DNA from: Sphingomonadaceae bacterium
GTDB taxonomy: Bacteria; Pseudomonadota; Alphaproteobacteria; Sphingomonadales; Sphingomonadaceae
Length of the DNA: 53,792 nt
Direction: 5' to 3'
Assembly (NCBI GenBank): GCA_025359445.1
Contig: JANYGB010000009.1
Span: 1 to 53,792, forward strand
Shown here piece after piece: positions 28,014 through 36,826 of the stretch. The notes beneath the pieces were generated by a model, which was not told the DNA's origin, searched no databases, and was given only the letters and a program-made list of their open reading frames with translations. Position 1 is the stretch's first letter. Every line of letters begins with the position of its first letter. Position numbers and translations under genes: made by a program.

Positions 28014-29555
28014 ATGAATGAAAACCCCGCAGCACTGCTCGACGCCGCATCCGGCTCCTTCCCCGGCCTGATCGCTGCATGGGGCGCCTACCGGGGCGAT
28101 GCTGACGCGCTTTACGATGGCACCACCACGCTGACATGGCGCGAAACCGCCGACCGGGTCGAGCGGATTGCGGCGCGGCTGCAAGCCGATGGGCTCGAAC
28201 GTGGGCAAGCGGTTGCGATCCTTGGGACCACCAGCGTCAACTATGCGCTCATTTACCTCGCCGCGATCCGCGCGGGCGGCTGCGCCGCACCGCTGACCAC
28301 CAGCGCCAGCCCTGACCAGCTTGCCGGAATGGCGGCGGATTCGGGCGCGATCCACTTGTTCATTGACCGCGCCAAGCTGACCGAACTGGGCGACTTCACC
28401 CTGCCAACCGCGAACCAGATCGTGCTCGATGAAGAGCTCGAAACTTTCATGGCCCCCGCCGGGACCCAGGCCGCGCCGTTCGATCCGGCCGAAACCGATC
28501 CGCTTAACATCATCTATTCGTCGGGAACCACAGGCGTGCCCAAGGGGATCATCCATAGCCACGGGATGCGCTGGCGCCAGATGACCTTCCGCGCCGCGCT
28601 CAACTACGGCCAGGACAGTCGCACGCTGACCTCGACCCCGCTCTATTCGAACACCACCATGGCGGTGTTCCTGCCGACGATGTATTCGGGCGGCTGCGCC
28701 AGTCTGATGGGCAAGTTCGACACCCAGAAGTGGCTGGAGCGCGCGCAGAACGAGCGGATCACGCACACCATGCTGGTCCCGGTGCAGTACCGCCGGCTGA
28801 TGCAGTTCGAGCAGTTCGATGATTACGATCTGTCATCGATGAAGATGAAATACTGCACCAGCGCGCCCTTCCCCGCCGATCTCAAGGCCGAAGTGCTGGC
28901 CCGCATGCCGGGCGGGCTCATTGAAATCTACGGGATGACCGAAGGCGGGGTCGCGTGCATCTTCCCGGTACATGAATTCCCTGACAAGCTCCACACCGTC
29001 GGCTTCCCGGCCCCGGGCCATTTCCTTAAGGTGATCGACGAGCAGGGCAACGAACTGCCGCCGGGCGAAGCGGGCGAGCTGGTCGGCAAGTCACCGACGA
29101 TGATGTCAGGCTACAAGAACCAGCCCGAGAAAACCCGCGAGGGTTATTGGACCGATCCCGCCGATGGCAGCACCTGGCAGCGCATGGGCGATGTCGGGCG
29201 GGTCGATGCCGAGGGTTTCGTCGAACTGGTCGGGCGGACCAAGGACGTGATCATCTCGGGCGGCTTCAACATTTTCCCCATCGACCTCGAGCACGAATTG
29301 GCCAAGGACAGCCGGGTGGTCGAGGCCGCGGTGGTCGGCGTGCCGAGCGACCAGTGGGGCGAGACTCCGGTCGGCTTCGTGGTGCTGAAACCGGGCGTGG
29401 AGGAGACTGCGCTGGAGGATATCCGCACCGTGGCGAACAGCAAGCTCGGAAAGACCCAGCGCGTTTCAGCGCTCCACGCGATCGACGAAATGCCGCGCAG
29501 TCACATCGGCAAATTGCTCAAAACCGAATTGCGCGACGTCGCAGTGGCAAAATGA
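28014..29555 (+). CDS. Acyl-CoA synthetase (AMP-forming)
   Basis: A 513-residue adenylate-forming ligase of the fatty-acid/4-coumarate-CoA type. The AMP-binding motif IIYSSGTTGVPKGIIHSHG, the EIYGMTEGGVACI motif, the MGDVGRVDAEGFVELVGRTKD hinge and the C-terminal catalytic Lys (MPRSHIGKLLKTEL) are all intact. It is somewhat shorter than the paralogue at 11.3-13.0 kb and clearly distinct from it. ATG 28014 matches the start of the homologous region; the open frame extending back to 27876 is rejected. It converges on the ceramidase-like gene with three bases between, and the pairing may reflect recycling of released fatty acids. Confidence 0.92.
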   Translation: MNENPAALLDAASGSFPGLIAAWGAYRGDADALYDGTTTLTWRETADRVERIAARLQADGLERGQAVAILGTTSVNYALIYLAAIRAGGCAAPLTTSASPDQLAGMAADSGAIHLFIDRAKLTELGDFTLPTANQIVLDEELETFMAPAGTQAAPFDPAETDPLNIIYSSGTTGVPKGIIHSHGMRWRQMTFRAALNYGQDSRTLTSTPLYSNTTMAVFLPTMYSGGCASLMGKFDTQKWLERAQNERITHTMLVPVQYRRLMQFEQFDDYDLSSMKMKYCTSAPFPADLKAEVLARMPGGLIEIYGMTEGGVACIFPVHEFPDKLHTVGFPAPGHFLKVIDEQGNELPPGEAGELVGKSPTMMSGYKNQPEKTREGYWTDPADGSTWQRMGDVGRVDAEGFVELVGRTKDVIISGGFNIFPIDLEHELAKDSRVVEAAVVGVPSDQWGETPVGFVVLKPGVEETALEDIRTVANSKLGKTQRVSALHAIDEMPRSHIGKLLKTELRDVAVAK

Positions 29556-29558
29556 CGC

Positions 29559-30347
29559 TTAGCCTGGTGCTGAAGCTTGCCGCTCACTGCGATAATACAG
29601 GAAGGTCAGGAACAACGCGGTGGAACCCAGCAAGTGCCACGCGGCATGACCCTGCAGCAGACTGTGCGGCGCGCAGACTATACCCCGCTGATCGAGGTTC
29701 CAAATCGTGAAAGCCAGCGCCTTGGTGGCGATCCCGGTCACATAGAAGCGCGTTTTCACTCCCGCGCGCAAAGGCCGGGCAAACCCCATCTCGGCGATGA
29801 TCGCAGCAATCAGCACGGCCGCAAACAGCCACCGGCGAACTTCGGGAACCAGGTACAGCAGCGCCAGCAACACCGCGAGCAGCGCGGCATAGAGCATGGT
29901 CGCCTGTTTTTCCGACATCCGGCACCAGCGCGCCAGTGCGCAGACCAGCATGAACCCGCCGGTGAAATACATCCCCGTCACGTCGAAGAACTGCCCCCAC
30001 AGCGACAGCGTCGCGTGGAGCAGGACCGAACCCAGCCCAACGATTATCGCGGTGATCCCGAAGAACGCGGCAGCATTGCGACCGAACCCGGATCGCCAAT
30101 GGTCGCCGCGCGTCAGCACGATCATCAAGGTCCCGGCAAAGACATAGCCATAACTTGAAAAGCTGTCGGCCGGTTGCAGGATCAGCGATCCGATTCGCGG
30201 AAATTCGCAGAAACATCGCGTCGCGGTGCAGGTCGCGGGGGCATACGCCGCCCAGTCCGGCCCTAGCCCGGTCAGCACCAGCGTTGTCGCCAGCACGGCC
30301 AGAACGGTCAGGCCTAAGCTGGTCACAATATCGCGCGCGGTAATCAT
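29559..30347 (-). CDS. Ceramidase-family membrane hydrolase
   Basis: A 262-residue protein with about seven membrane helices and the alkaline ceramidase / CREST fold signature. The putative active-site set is complete: Glu48 (CFCEFPR), Ser107 and His111 in [19 protein letters not shown], Asp122, and His234 and His238 in GHAAWHLLG. These correspond to the zinc His triad and the catalytic Ser/Asp of human ACER3. Sphingomonads make glycosphingolipids, so ceramide hydrolysis is a plausible role, but other lipid amides are possible. ATG 30347 is used because the longer frame (to 30443) would run into the divergent guaA start. The neighbouring acyl-CoA synthetase could activate the released fatty acid. 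Confidence 0.82.
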   Translation of the reverse strand: MITARDIVTSLGLTVLAVLATTLVLTGLGPDWAAYAPATCTATRCFCEFPRIGSLILQPADSFSSYGYVFAGTLMIVLTRGDHWRSGFGRNAAAFFGITAIIVGLGSVLLHATLSLWGQFFDVTGMYFTGGFMLVCALARWCRMSEKQATMLYAALLAVLLALLYLVPEVRRWLFAAVLIAAIIAEMGFARPLRAGVKTRFYVTGIATKALAFTIWNLDQRGIVCAPHSLLQGHAAWHLLGSTALFLTFLYYRSERQASAPG

Positions 30348-30427
30348 CGCGCCTGACTGGCAGGTTGTCCGCCCAGCGGCAAGCCTGCGCTCTTGCCACC
30401 ACAGGCCACCATGCTTATCGGCCCAAC

Positions 30428-31987
30428 ATGACCATCCAGCCATCAGATTCGATCCTGATCGTCGATTTCGGCAGCCAGGTTACCCAGCTCATTGCCCGCC
30501 GGGTGCGCGAGGCGGGGGTCTATTCCGAAATCGCCCCGTTCAACGCGGCCGCCCAGGCTTTCGCCAGGATGCAGCCCAAGGGTATCATCCTGTCGGGATC
30601 GCCCGCCTCTGTGCTCGATGCAGATGGCCCGCGCATTCCCGATGAAATCCTGAACTCCGGGCTGCCGATCATGGCGATCTGCTATGGCCAGCAAGCGCTG
30701 ATGCACCAGCTGGGCGGCGAAGTGCAGCCCGGCGACAGCGGTGAATTCGGCCGCGCCTTCATCGAGATTTCGGATAGATGCGTGCTGTTCGACGGGCTGT
30801 GGACCGAAGGCGAAAAACACCAGGTGTGGATGAGCCACGGCGACAAGGTCACGCAGCTTGCCCCCGGCTTCCGCGCGGTTGCGGCGAGCGCGGGGGCACC
30901 CTTTGCAGTCATCGCCAACGATGAAAAGCGTATCTATGCGATGCAGTTCCACCCCGAGGTGGTCCACACTCCCGATGGCGGCAAGCTATACCGCAACTTC
31001 GTCCGCCACGTCTGCGGACTTGCGGGTGACTGGACCATGGCAGAATTCCGCAAGACCAAGATCGCGGAGATTCGCGCCCAAGTCGGGACAGGCAAGGTTA
31101 TTTGCGGCTTGTCCGGCGGGGTCGATTCAGCGGTCGCCGCCGTGCTCATCCACGAAGCGATCGGCGAGCAGCTGACCTGCGTATTTGTCGATCACGGGCT
31201 GATGCGGCTGGGCGAGGCCGAGCAGGTCGTCAGCCTGTTTCGCAACCACTATAACATCCCGCTGATTCACAAGGACGTCTCGGCGCTGTTCCTCGGCGGG
31301 CTCGCCGGGCTCACCGATCCCGAGGCCAAGCGCAAATTCATCGGCAAGACCTTCATCGATGTGTTCGAGGCCGAAGCCAAGGCGATCGGCGGGGCCGAAT
31401 TCCTCGCGCAGGGCACGCTCTACCCGGACGTGATCGAGAGCGTCTCATTCACTGGCGGGCCGAGCGTGACGATCAAGAGCCACCACAACGTCGGCGGGCT
31501 TCCCGAACGCATGAACATGCAACTGGTCGAGCCGTTGCGCGAACTCTTCAAAGACGAAGTGCGCGAGCTTGGCCGCGAGCTTGGGCTGCCTGATATCTTC
31601 GTCGGCCGCCACCCGTTCCCCGGCCCGGGCCTTGCAATCCGCATCCCCGGCGAAGTTACCCGCGAGCGCTGCGATATTCTGCGCAAGGCCGACGCGGTAT
31701 ACCTCGAAGAAATCCGCAGCGCCGGGCTGTACGACGCAATCTGGCAGGCCTTCGCGGTGCTGCTCCCGGTCAAGACCGTCGGCGTGATGGGCGACAGCCG
31801 CACTTACGACAACGTCTGCGCGCTGCGTGCCGTCACCAGCACCGACGGCATGACGGCGGATATCTACCCCTTCGACGCCGCGTTCCTGAGCCGCGTCGCG
31901 ACGCGGATTATCAACGAGGTCAAAGGGATCAACCGAGTGGTTTATGACTATACATCGAAACCGCCGGGGACGATTGAGTGGGAATGA
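30428..31987 (+). CDS. guaA: GMP synthase (glutamine-hydrolysing)
   Basis: Converts XMP to GMP in purine biosynthesis. The 519-residue enzyme has the class I glutamine amidotransferase domain (nucleophile Cys85 in [11 protein letters not shown], and FHPEVVHT). This is followed by the ATP pyrophosphatase domain with [10 protein letters not shown] and the C-terminal dimerisation domain with [15 protein letters not shown] and the conserved KPPGTIEWE end. ATG 30428 fits the family N-terminus ([20 protein letters not shown]). It is divergent from the ceramidase-like gene and convergent with the carotenoid oxygenase gene. guaB is not in the window. Confidence 0.98.
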   Translation: MTIQPSDSILIVDFGSQVTQLIARRVREAGVYSEIAPFNAAAQAFARMQPKGIILSGSPASVLDADGPRIPDEILNSGLPIMAICYGQQALMHQLGGEVQPGDSGEFGRAFIEISDRCVLFDGLWTEGEKHQVWMSHGDKVTQLAPGFRAVAASAGAPFAVIANDEKRIYAMQFHPEVVHTPDGGKLYRNFVRHVCGLAGDWTMAEFRKTKIAEIRAQVGTGKVICGLSGGVDSAVAAVLIHEAIGEQLTCVFVDHGLMRLGEAEQVVSLFRNHYNIPLIHKDVSALFLGGLAGLTDPEAKRKFIGKTFIDVFEAEAKAIGGAEFLAQGTLYPDVIESVSFTGGPSVTIKSHHNVGGLPERMNMQLVEPLRELFKDEVRELGRELGLPDIFVGRHPFPGPGLAIRIPGEVTRERCDILRKADAVYLEEIRSAGLYDAIWQAFAVLLPVKTVGVMGDSRTYDNVCALRAVTSTDGMTADIYPFDAAFLSRVATRIINEVKGINRVVYDYTSKPPGTIEWE

Positions 31988-32048
31988 TCCGATAGGAACC
32001 TGCCGCAATCGATGAAGCGGCCTGACAGCAGGCGGCAGTGCGGATATC

Positions 32049-33491
32049 CTAGCCAATCGTGCCATGAAAGGTCAGCGGCAGTGGCAGGCTGGCGCGCCAG
32101 GTAGCAATGGGACCGGCGGCGACGTGGGCTGCATCGATCAGGTGCAGCTCGGTTTTGCGCTCGGCCAGGTTGAGCGTGGTGCCGAGCAGCCAGCCTTCGC
32201 GCTCACCCGCGCCGAGCGGCACGAACAGGAATTCCTCGACCAGTTGCTGATCGCCGAAATCGAAGCGGTCATCACGGCCACGGCTCCAGTCCCACATCGC
32301 GATACCGTGCGGGAACGGGCCGCGATAATTGGTTACGTGCGTAGTGAACTGCCGAGCCTGCCCAGCCACCCGCTTGTCGCTGGAGGGGAATTCGGCGGCG
32401 ATCCGGGTGGTCTGCATGTCGGCCTTGCCATCGGGGCGCAGCACGATCTGGGTCAGCATCGGGCTGGGCGCTTTGACATATTCGCCGCGCAGCAGGGCGG
32501 ATGCGCCGCGCTGGCCGAAGATGGGATCTGCTTCGAGGCAGCCATCGAAGCGGATCGTCCCGTCGCGTTCTTCCCAGCCATCCGCAAGGTGGAAGAACGA
32601 GAATGCGGGGAGTTCGAAGGTACGGCGCTTGGTCAAATCGTCCTTGTCGATCACCAACACCCGTGTGCCCAGTTCGGGCCGCCAGCGCATCGCCTCTGAC
32701 AGCGGGAACGAAAAGCCTTCCTGCACCCACGGTTGCAGCACGATGATCAGGTGCCGGGCGGTGGCGGTAAAGTCATGGAAGTAGCTGTTGCGTTCGACCG
32801 AAATCATCTGACCTTGGGCGAGCGAGCCATCCGGGTGAAGCTTCCACACGAACGTACCCTCGCCGTTACCGCCGAGATTCCAGATCGTGCCATCGGGTTC
32901 GACCCGGGGATGGGCCAAAAACGGCATCTGCTTGAGATCGCGGCGGAAGGTCTTGAAGCCCCGGGTGGCGAGCGTTTCGGGATCGAGCACGCTGGGCGAT
33001 CCGCCTTCCCACAGCGCGAGCAGCTGGCCCCCGGCCATCAATACGCTGGTGTTGGAGGCGTTGGCATCATCGGGGCCGCCCACCACCGACCCGGCTCTGG
33101 CACCGGTTCCAAAGCCGGGCTGGACGATCGCGTCCAGTTTTGTCTCCAGCCGCCGCTTGGGGGTATCGACAAACCGCGCCACCAGGGTCGCCCGGCCATC
33201 GGCGACGCGGAATTTGCGGACCAGACCATCGCCATCAAACCAGTGACCCGAAGCGCCGGTGCCGCGGCGGAACTTGGCCGGGCCGTTGCGGTAGAGCGTG
33301 GCGGCAAGCCCGGCCGGGACTTTGCCCATCACCAGTTGCAACACTTCGTGCGGCACGTCCGCTTCGACATCGGCCACTCCCAGGGCCCAGTCCGGAGGGC
33401 TCGCTCCGGCCAGTGCCATGTCCGGGGTGATCAGCGCTGCCCCGGTGAGCAGGCCGGTGGCAATGAACTGGCGGCGGTCAAGATCGGACAT
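32049..33491 (-). CDS. Carotenoid oxygenase family protein, Tat-exported
   Basis: A 480-residue member of the carotenoid cleavage dioxygenase/RPE65 superfamily, which uses a non-heme iron held by four histidines. All four are visible: FLAHPRVEPDG, YFHDFTATA, FSFFHLADGWEE and the C-terminal TFHGTIG. The N-terminus has a twin-arginine signal (DRRQFIATGLL, then GAALITPDMALAGA), suggesting periplasmic export, which is unusual for an enzyme normally acting on membrane carotenoids in the cytoplasm. ATG 33491 is used; an ATG 15 bases upstream is possible. A DUF2141 gene lies 39 bases upstream on the same strand. The substrate could be a carotenoid, a stilbene or a lignin-derived compound. Confidence 0.9.
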   Translation of the reverse strand: MSDLDRRQFIATGLLTGAALITPDMALAGASPPDWALGVADVEADVPHEVLQLVMGKVPAGLAATLYRNGPAKFRRGTGASGHWFDGDGLVRKFRVADGRATLVARFVDTPKRRLETKLDAIVQPGFGTGARAGSVVGGPDDANASNTSVLMAGGQLLALWEGGSPSVLDPETLATRGFKTFRRDLKQMPFLAHPRVEPDGTIWNLGGNGEGTFVWKLHPDGSLAQGQMISVERNSYFHDFTATARHLIIVLQPWVQEGFSFPLSEAMRWRPELGTRVLVIDKDDLTKRRTFELPAFSFFHLADGWEERDGTIRFDGCLEADPIFGQRGASALLRGEYVKAPSPMLTQIVLRPDGKADMQTTRIAAEFPSSDKRVAGQARQFTTHVTNYRGPFPHGIAMWDWSRGRDDRFDFGDQQLVEEFLFVPLGAGEREGWLLGTTLNLAERKTELHLIDAAHVAAGPIATWRASLPLPLTFHGTIG

Positions 33492-33530
33492 GGGCTGGCT
33501 CCACAATGCAGAAGAAAGGACTTGGCGCGA

Positions 33531-33974
33531 TCAGCGGATTATGATGCTTTGGGAATTGGTCCCGGGCGTCACGTCGAATTTGGCGTCGGCCCACTTGGCC
33601 GGACCCATCTGGCCTTGCGCGTTGTTCGAGAACGCGAACGGTTCGATCGGCATGCCAAAGGGGTTGGTGCCCATCTGCTGATCGCCGTCGACATCGTGGA
33701 ACGCTTTGATCGCGTAAGTGCCGGGGGCCAGGCCGTTCAATTGCGCGGCAACTTCGGCTTTGCTGGCGGCGACCATGATCGTGCGGACCGGCTTGCCCCC
33801 GCCGTTATACGCTGCCTCGCTATCAAACACCGCGCCGAGCACGGCGCCTTGCTGTTCCGCAATCCCGGTGAAGCTGATGGTCAGGTCGGCGGCGGGTGCG
33901 CCGGCCTGGGCGGCGCTGCCCAGCGCGGTGCCGATCAGGATGACGGCGGCGAGGGTTGCTTTGAGATGGGTCAT
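33531..33974 (-). CDS. DUF2141 domain-containing secreted protein
   Basis: A 147-residue protein with a signal peptide (MTHLKATLAAVILIGTALGSAAQA). The DUF2141 pattern is clear: LTISFTGI, then GAVLGAVFDSEAAY, LAPGTYAIKAFHDVDGDQQM, and GTNPFGMPIEPFAFSNNAQG. The family is an immunoglobulin-like periplasmic domain of unknown function. Two ATGs lie six bases apart; 33974 has the better spacing (nine bases) to AAGGA. It is upstream of, and probably co-transcribed with, the carotenoid oxygenase gene. Paired direct repeats lie in the region between its start and the divergent LytTR gene. Confidence 0.88.
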   Translation of the reverse strand: MTHLKATLAAVILIGTALGSAAQAGAPAADLTISFTGIAEQQGAVLGAVFDSEAAYNGGGKPVRTIMVAASKAEVAAQLNGLAPGTYAIKAFHDVDGDQQMGTNPFGMPIEPFAFSNNAQGQMGPAKWADAKFDVTPGTNSQSIIIR

Positions 33975-34065
33975 TATCATTGTTCCTTTCAGTGGGTTTG
34001 CTAGGAGCTGAAAATCGCTGAAACCGAATTGCTCCGGGGCGGGTCCGGCTGCAACGCGGCTTACG

Positions 34066-34097
34066 CAAACGACAGGGATTTCTGCGCCAAATGACAG
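34066..34097. promoter_or_regulatory. Candidate LytTR binding site: paired direct repeats
   Basis: CAAACGACAG (34066-34075) and CAAATGACAG (34088-34097) are 10-bp direct repeats with one mismatch and a 22-bp period. LytTR regulators typically bind two direct repeats about two helical turns apart. The second copy overlaps the ATG of the LytTR gene, and the pair is about 90 bases from the divergent DUF2141 start. It could control both. Confidence 0.45.
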
Positions 34098-34900
34098 AAT
34101 ATGCCGTTCACGCAGCGTCACCGGCAGGCGGCTGGCGGCAGCACCGCGCCGGTTTTGTCGCCTCCACGATCGCGGCAGTGTTCATGACCGTGATCGGCGC
34201 GCTTGGCACCGATGCTTACGGCTTGGCCACGCGGCTGACTTATTGGATCGTGGTGATGTGGACCGGGGCCATGATCGCCTCGGGGGTTACCTCGGCGGTG
34301 CACGGCTGGGGCAAGCTGCGCCGATTTCAGCTGCCCGAAGTGCTACTGATCGCGGTGCTGACCGCGCTTCCGCTGACCTTGGCGGTGACCGGCGCAGGCA
34401 TGCTGCTGCTTGACATGGGGCGCCCGTCGCTGCGCGGGATGGCGGTGTTCTTCGGGCTCGTCGTCTTCATCAGCGCGATCCTGACCGCGATCAGCTATGC
34501 CTTTGCCGCAAGGCCCCTGCCGGCAACGGCCGCGCCGCTACCGCCATCGCCGGACCAACCCTTCACCCCGCCGCTGGATGCCCCACGCCTGGCCGACCGT
34601 TTGCCGCATGGTATGCGCGGGGCCACTATTATCGCGCTGGAGGCGGAAGATCATTACCTGCGGGTCCACCTTGATGATGGCCGTTCGGCACTGATCCTGC
34701 TGCGCCTGTCCGATGCCATCGCCGAACTGCCTGCGGGGGCCGGCAGCCAGACGCACCGCAGCTGGTGGGTTGCCCGCGGCGCGGTGCAAGGCTTCACCCG
34801 GGGGGATGGCCGCGCAATGCTGAACCTGCGACCCGCGCTTGAGGTGCCCGTCAGCCGGTCATACTACAAAGCGATCAGCGAAGCCGGCTGGCTGGCTTAG
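34091..34900 (+). CDS. Membrane-anchored LytTR-family DNA-binding regulator
   Basis: A 269-residue protein with four predicted membrane helices (about 25-45, 50-70, 83-107 and 115-137), a Pro-rich linker, and a C-terminal LytTR domain (about 170-268). The domain shows IIALEAEDHYLRVHLDDGRS, LRLSDAIAEL, HRSWWVARGAVQGF and EVPVSRSYYKAI, the standard LytTR pattern. There is no receiver domain, so it is a one-component membrane regulator like those frequent in sphingomonads. It is divergent from the DUF2141-carotenoid oxygenase pair, the most likely target. The start overlaps one of two direct repeats; the ribosome site is weak. Confidence 0.88.
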   Translation: MTEYAVHAASPAGGWRQHRAGFVASTIAAVFMTVIGALGTDAYGLATRLTYWIVVMWTGAMIASGVTSAVHGWGKLRRFQLPEVLLIAVLTALPLTLAVTGAGMLLLDMGRPSLRGMAVFFGLVVFISAILTAISYAFAARPLPATAAPLPPSPDQPFTPPLDAPRLADRLPHGMRGATIIALEAEDHYLRVHLDDGRSALILLRLSDAIAELPAGAGSQTHRSWWVARGAVQGFTRGDGRAMLNLRPALEVPVSRSYYKAISEAGWLA

Positions 34901-34912
34901 AGCACGCTGAAA

Positions 34913-35130
34913 CCCACCTCCAATCGAGCGGCTCGACCTTTGCGCACCCCACGCCCCAGCAGGACATGCCCGCTGTGCCGTTCGGGATGCCGACCCATTT
35001 GCCCGCGCAGCGCGGCCCGGCAATCGCTTGGCCGATTGAGAATACGCCGAACGCGCCGAGTTGGCGAAAAAGGTGAGCAAGCCCTGCACCACGACAGGCC
35101 CGTTGCCGGCGACACGGTACCCAAGACTGA
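34913..35130 (-). pseudogene. Decayed 3' fragment of an MFS transporter gene
   Basis: Read on the minus strand, this segment encodes LGAFGVFSIGQAIAGPRCAG, KWVGIPNGTAGMS, then CWGVGCAKVEPLDW. This is nearly identical to the C-terminal part of the intact MFS transporter next door (LGAFSVFSIGQAIAGPRCAG, KWVGIQNGIAGMS, and CWGLVVRKVEPLEW). An internal stretch of about 33 residues is deleted in frame. A frameshift separates a more upstream match (VVVQGLLTFFANSA). No start codon or N-terminal part exists. The fragment lies just beyond the 3' end of its intact paralogue, so it derives from a tandem duplication or recombination. The rest of the gap from about 35131 to 35306 shows nothing recognisable. 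Confidence 0.8.
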
Positions 35131-35306
35131 CACCATTTATAGACAGCACCCTAAGCTCGAGCCCTGGAAATCCGCAGCATGTGCGCCGAGCACCAGTGCA
35201 ATGCTTCGCCCTATTCTGCGGTTTAGTCCCAAGACTGCTGTGTGAACTCACGGTGTCGTAATCCGTCCGCCTTAGCCGCTTCATTTCCACCGGCTAGTGC
35301 AGCTTG

Positions 35307-36569
35307 CTAAAGCTCGCCCCACTCCAGCGGCTCGACTTTGCGCACCACCAGACCCCAGCAGACCATGCCCGCCACGATCACTCCCGCCGCGATCAAGAAG
35401 GCCACGCGGTAGTTTCCGGTCTGGTCGATCGACCAGCCGGTCAGAAGCGGGCCGATAATCCCTGACATGCCTGCTATGCCGTTCTGAATGCCGACCCATT
35501 TGCCGGCGCAGCGCGGTCCGGCAATCGCTTGGCCGATTGAGAACACGCTGAACGCGCCGAGGCCGTTAGCGAGCGAATATGCGAGCAGACCCAGCACGGC
35601 GACCTTTGGGCTGCCAAACGCGCAAGCCAGCATGCAGCCCAGCGCGACCACCAGCGAGGCGAGCACCATGAATTTTCTCACTCCGCTCGGGCTGTCACCG
35701 CGCGCGATCCAATGATCGGCCACCCGCGCGCCGATCACGCCAAAAATGGCCGAAAGCAGATAAACTGCTCCGCCCAGCCAAGCCATCGCGGTAATCGAAT
35801 AGCCCTGCTGTTTGACCAGATAGAGCGGTAGCCATGAGAGCACGAGGAAGTAGGGATAATTGTTGCAGAAATGGCCCAGCGCCGTTCCCCACATCTCGCG
35901 TTTACCCAGCATCGTTCGAAAGCTGGGCGCCGGGCCATGGTCGATCATCTGGCCATTGGCCTGCGCCAAGGGCTCGGGGCGCTTGAGTCGCAGCCATGGC
36001 ACCAGCCACAACAGCGACACCGCGCCGAACACAAAGAACAGCGCGCGCCAGCCGAACTGCGCAATCATCAGACCGCCGAGCAGGATGCCCACCCCATTGC
36101 CGAGCATCAACCCCGCACCGGTCAAGGCATTCGCCGAGGCCAGCCGCTCGCCCGAAACGTGCATCGCCAGCAGCTTGGAACTCGCCGGCCAGCCCGCAGA
36201 TTCGCCCAGGCCAAGCAGTAGCCGCAGCCCCAGCAGCATCGCGAAACCGACCGCCATGCCGGTCAGCAGCGTTGCAATCGACCAGACCAGCAGCCCCAGC
36301 GCGAGCGTGCGATACGGATCGATCCGCTCGGACAGCCAGCCCGACAGGAAGTGACCCGGAACATAGGTCCAGAAGAACGCCGAGATGAGAATCCCGATCT
36401 GCGAATTGGTCAGGTGCAGCTGATCCTTGATCAGCGGCGCAGCAGTCGAGAAGTTGCCGCGATCGAGCGCATTGATGAAGATCGCCAGCGCCAGCAGCAA
36501 GACCAGCGTCGATGCCGCGCTGGAACTTCGCGCAGGCCCATCAGCGTGTTGCCCGACTTGTGTCGCCAT
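35307..36569 (-). CDS. MFS transporter (anion:cation symporter-like)
   Basis: A 420-residue major facilitator with 12 predicted helices. The N-terminal half has DRGNFSTAAPLIKDQL and the MFS A-motif-like GWLSERIDPYRTLALG, followed by GLGESAGWPASSKLLA, which resembles the ACS (hexuronate/phthalate/glucarate) subgroup. The C-terminal half has GARVADHWIARGDSPSGVRK and IGQAIAGPRCAGKWVG. The substrate is probably an organic acid but is not determinable. A truncated copy of its 3' end lies directly downstream. Confidence 0.9.
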   Translation of the reverse strand: MATQVGQHADGPARSSSAASTLVLLLALAIFINALDRGNFSTAAPLIKDQLHLTNSQIGILISAFFWTYVPGHFLSGWLSERIDPYRTLALGLLVWSIATLLTGMAVGFAMLLGLRLLLGLGESAGWPASSKLLAMHVSGERLASANALTGAGLMLGNGVGILLGGLMIAQFGWRALFFVFGAVSLLWLVPWLRLKRPEPLAQANGQMIDHGPAPSFRTMLGKREMWGTALGHFCNNYPYFLVLSWLPLYLVKQQGYSITAMAWLGGAVYLLSAIFGVIGARVADHWIARGDSPSGVRKFMVLASLVVALGCMLACAFGSPKVAVLGLLAYSLANGLGAFSVFSIGQAIAGPRCAGKWVGIQNGIAGMSGIIGPLLTGWSIDQTGNYRVAFLIAAGVIVAGMVCWGLVVRKVEPLEWGEL

Positions 36570-36668
36570 GCCCTGCTTCCCCCCAGTGCGAACGGTTGCT
36601 ACCGCTCGCTGGGCGAGAGCCTAAGCGGCAACGCCTGCAACGCCAAGCAAATGCGCGCGAAGCCAATC

Positions 36669-36790
36669 TAAAGCCACGAACCGACCGGGAGGCGCGGCCC
36701 TGCCCGCCTTGAGTCCGTCAAACAGCCGCCCGTTCATCGCGGTATAGCCGCCGCACCGGGCGCTAACCAAATTGTAGGGCGCCGGGTCTA
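36669..36790 (-). pseudogene. Fragment of an asparaginase-like gene
   Basis: On the minus strand this short segment encodes APYNL, then GGYTAMNGRLFDGLKAG, then PPGRFVAL. This parallels the last 40 or so residues of the intact asparaginase-like gene 0.8 kb away (APFNLGMAF, GVYLAMSGQVFDGLRVRK, GRFVAV). No upstream part of the gene survives. The frame continues open to 36621, but the extra residues have no match. It is interpreted as a remnant of a divergent paralogue. Confidence 0.65.
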
Positions 36791-36826
36791 TGCTCGGCAT
36801 ATTGTACCGGGTTGAGGAACTGTTTG

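Noticed and set aside
31995..32040. Inverted repeat CTGCCGC/GCGGCAG between guaA and the carotenoid oxygenase gene as a terminator
   Set aside because: The arms are separated by other stems and there is no T-tract on either strand; too weak to call.
32733..34004. Long plus-strand open frame opposite the carotenoid oxygenase and DUF2141 genes
   Set aside because: It runs through two well-supported minus-strand genes and shows no recognisable motif.
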